Shown here: one piece after another, positions 34,173 to 34,215 of the stretch
Position numbering within the stretch: the first letter of the stretch is position 1
How the letters are laid out: the number at the start of each line of letters is the position of its first letter
Assembly: GCA_028717645.1 (NCBI GenBank)
Contig: JAQUNK010000011.1
Span: 1 to 34,215, forward strand
DNA length: 34,215 nt
From: Candidatus Omnitrophota bacterium
Lineage (GTDB): Bacteria; Omnitrophota; Gorgyraeia; Gygaellales; JAMWDD01
Direction of reading: 5' to 3'
Translations under genes and position numbers: made by a program
Notes under the pieces: model-generated
What the model saw: only the letters and a program-made list of their open reading frames with translations
The model's database searches: none
What the model was told of the DNA's origin: nothing

Positions 34173-34215
34173 TGCCTCACCCCCTCTCATCGCTAACTTC
34201 GCAAAATTTATCCAA

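Overview
The window looks like a chromosome segment from a Gram-negative-type, double-membrane bacterium. It carries TolC-type outer membrane channels, RND and ABC exporters with periplasmic adaptors, C-terminal-Phe beta-barrel proteins, an AsmA-like protein and a lipoprotein. Gene density is very high, base composition is even and moderate in GC, and there are no transposons, phage genes, tRNAs, rRNAs or CRISPR arrays. The gene mix (short F1 epsilon, DUF2934 and Cys-rich miniproteins, many two-component/c-di-GMP proteins, small envelope proteins) would suit Candidatus Omnitrophota or another poorly cultured PVC-like lineage. That assignment is inference only.

Layout. (1) 1-804 (+): 3' part of ispH, cut by the left edge. 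(2) 807-16688 (-): an almost gap-free run of 16 genes. In transcription order it holds a DUF2490 protein, galT, a TolC-MFP-RND tripartite efflux pump, a complete F1Fo ATP synthase operon (atpZ-B-E-F-H-A-G-D-C), and three small envelope proteins: an AsmA-like/DUF3568-like fusion, an NTF2-like secreted protein and a CsgG/FlgT-like secreted protein. It ends in a hairpin placed over the convergent stop codons with ispH. (3) 16819-23143 (-): a self-contained exporter operon, XRE regulator-TolC-HlyD-ATPase-ATPase-permease-permease, laid out like YbhGFSR but with two separate ATPases. A 17-bp-arm inverted repeat covers the promoter and start region of the XRE gene. (4) 23247-24362 (-): a radical SAM protein of the 'DNA modification/repair, UDG-linked' type, preceded by a consensus promoter and a structured leader ending in an intrinsic terminator whose 3' arm contains the Shine-Dalgarno sequence. 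This is the best candidate for an undescribed regulatory element here. (5) 24643-27739 (+): two tandem paralogous outer-membrane-type proteins, each with its own similar promoter, then a TPR lipoprotein. (6) 27776-33674 (-): a signalling block with an ICMT-like membrane methyltransferase, a 7TM-PAS histidine kinase, two tandem near-duplicate response-regulator diguanylate cyclases, a stand-alone receiver and a receiver-HD-GYP phosphodiesterase. (7) 33797-34172 (-): a strong inverted-repeat terminator, a 37-residue nine-cysteine protein and a DUF2934 protein.

Functional reading. Region 2 joins envelope efflux, which consumes the proton-motive force, to the ATP synthase that exchanges it with ATP. 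Region 3 is a second, ATP-driven exporter under probable local repression. Region 6 is a membrane-sensed c-di-GMP switch with synthesis and breakdown encoded together. No gene-free stretch exceeds 300 bases; the largest is 24363-24642, which holds two divergent promoters and the structured leader.
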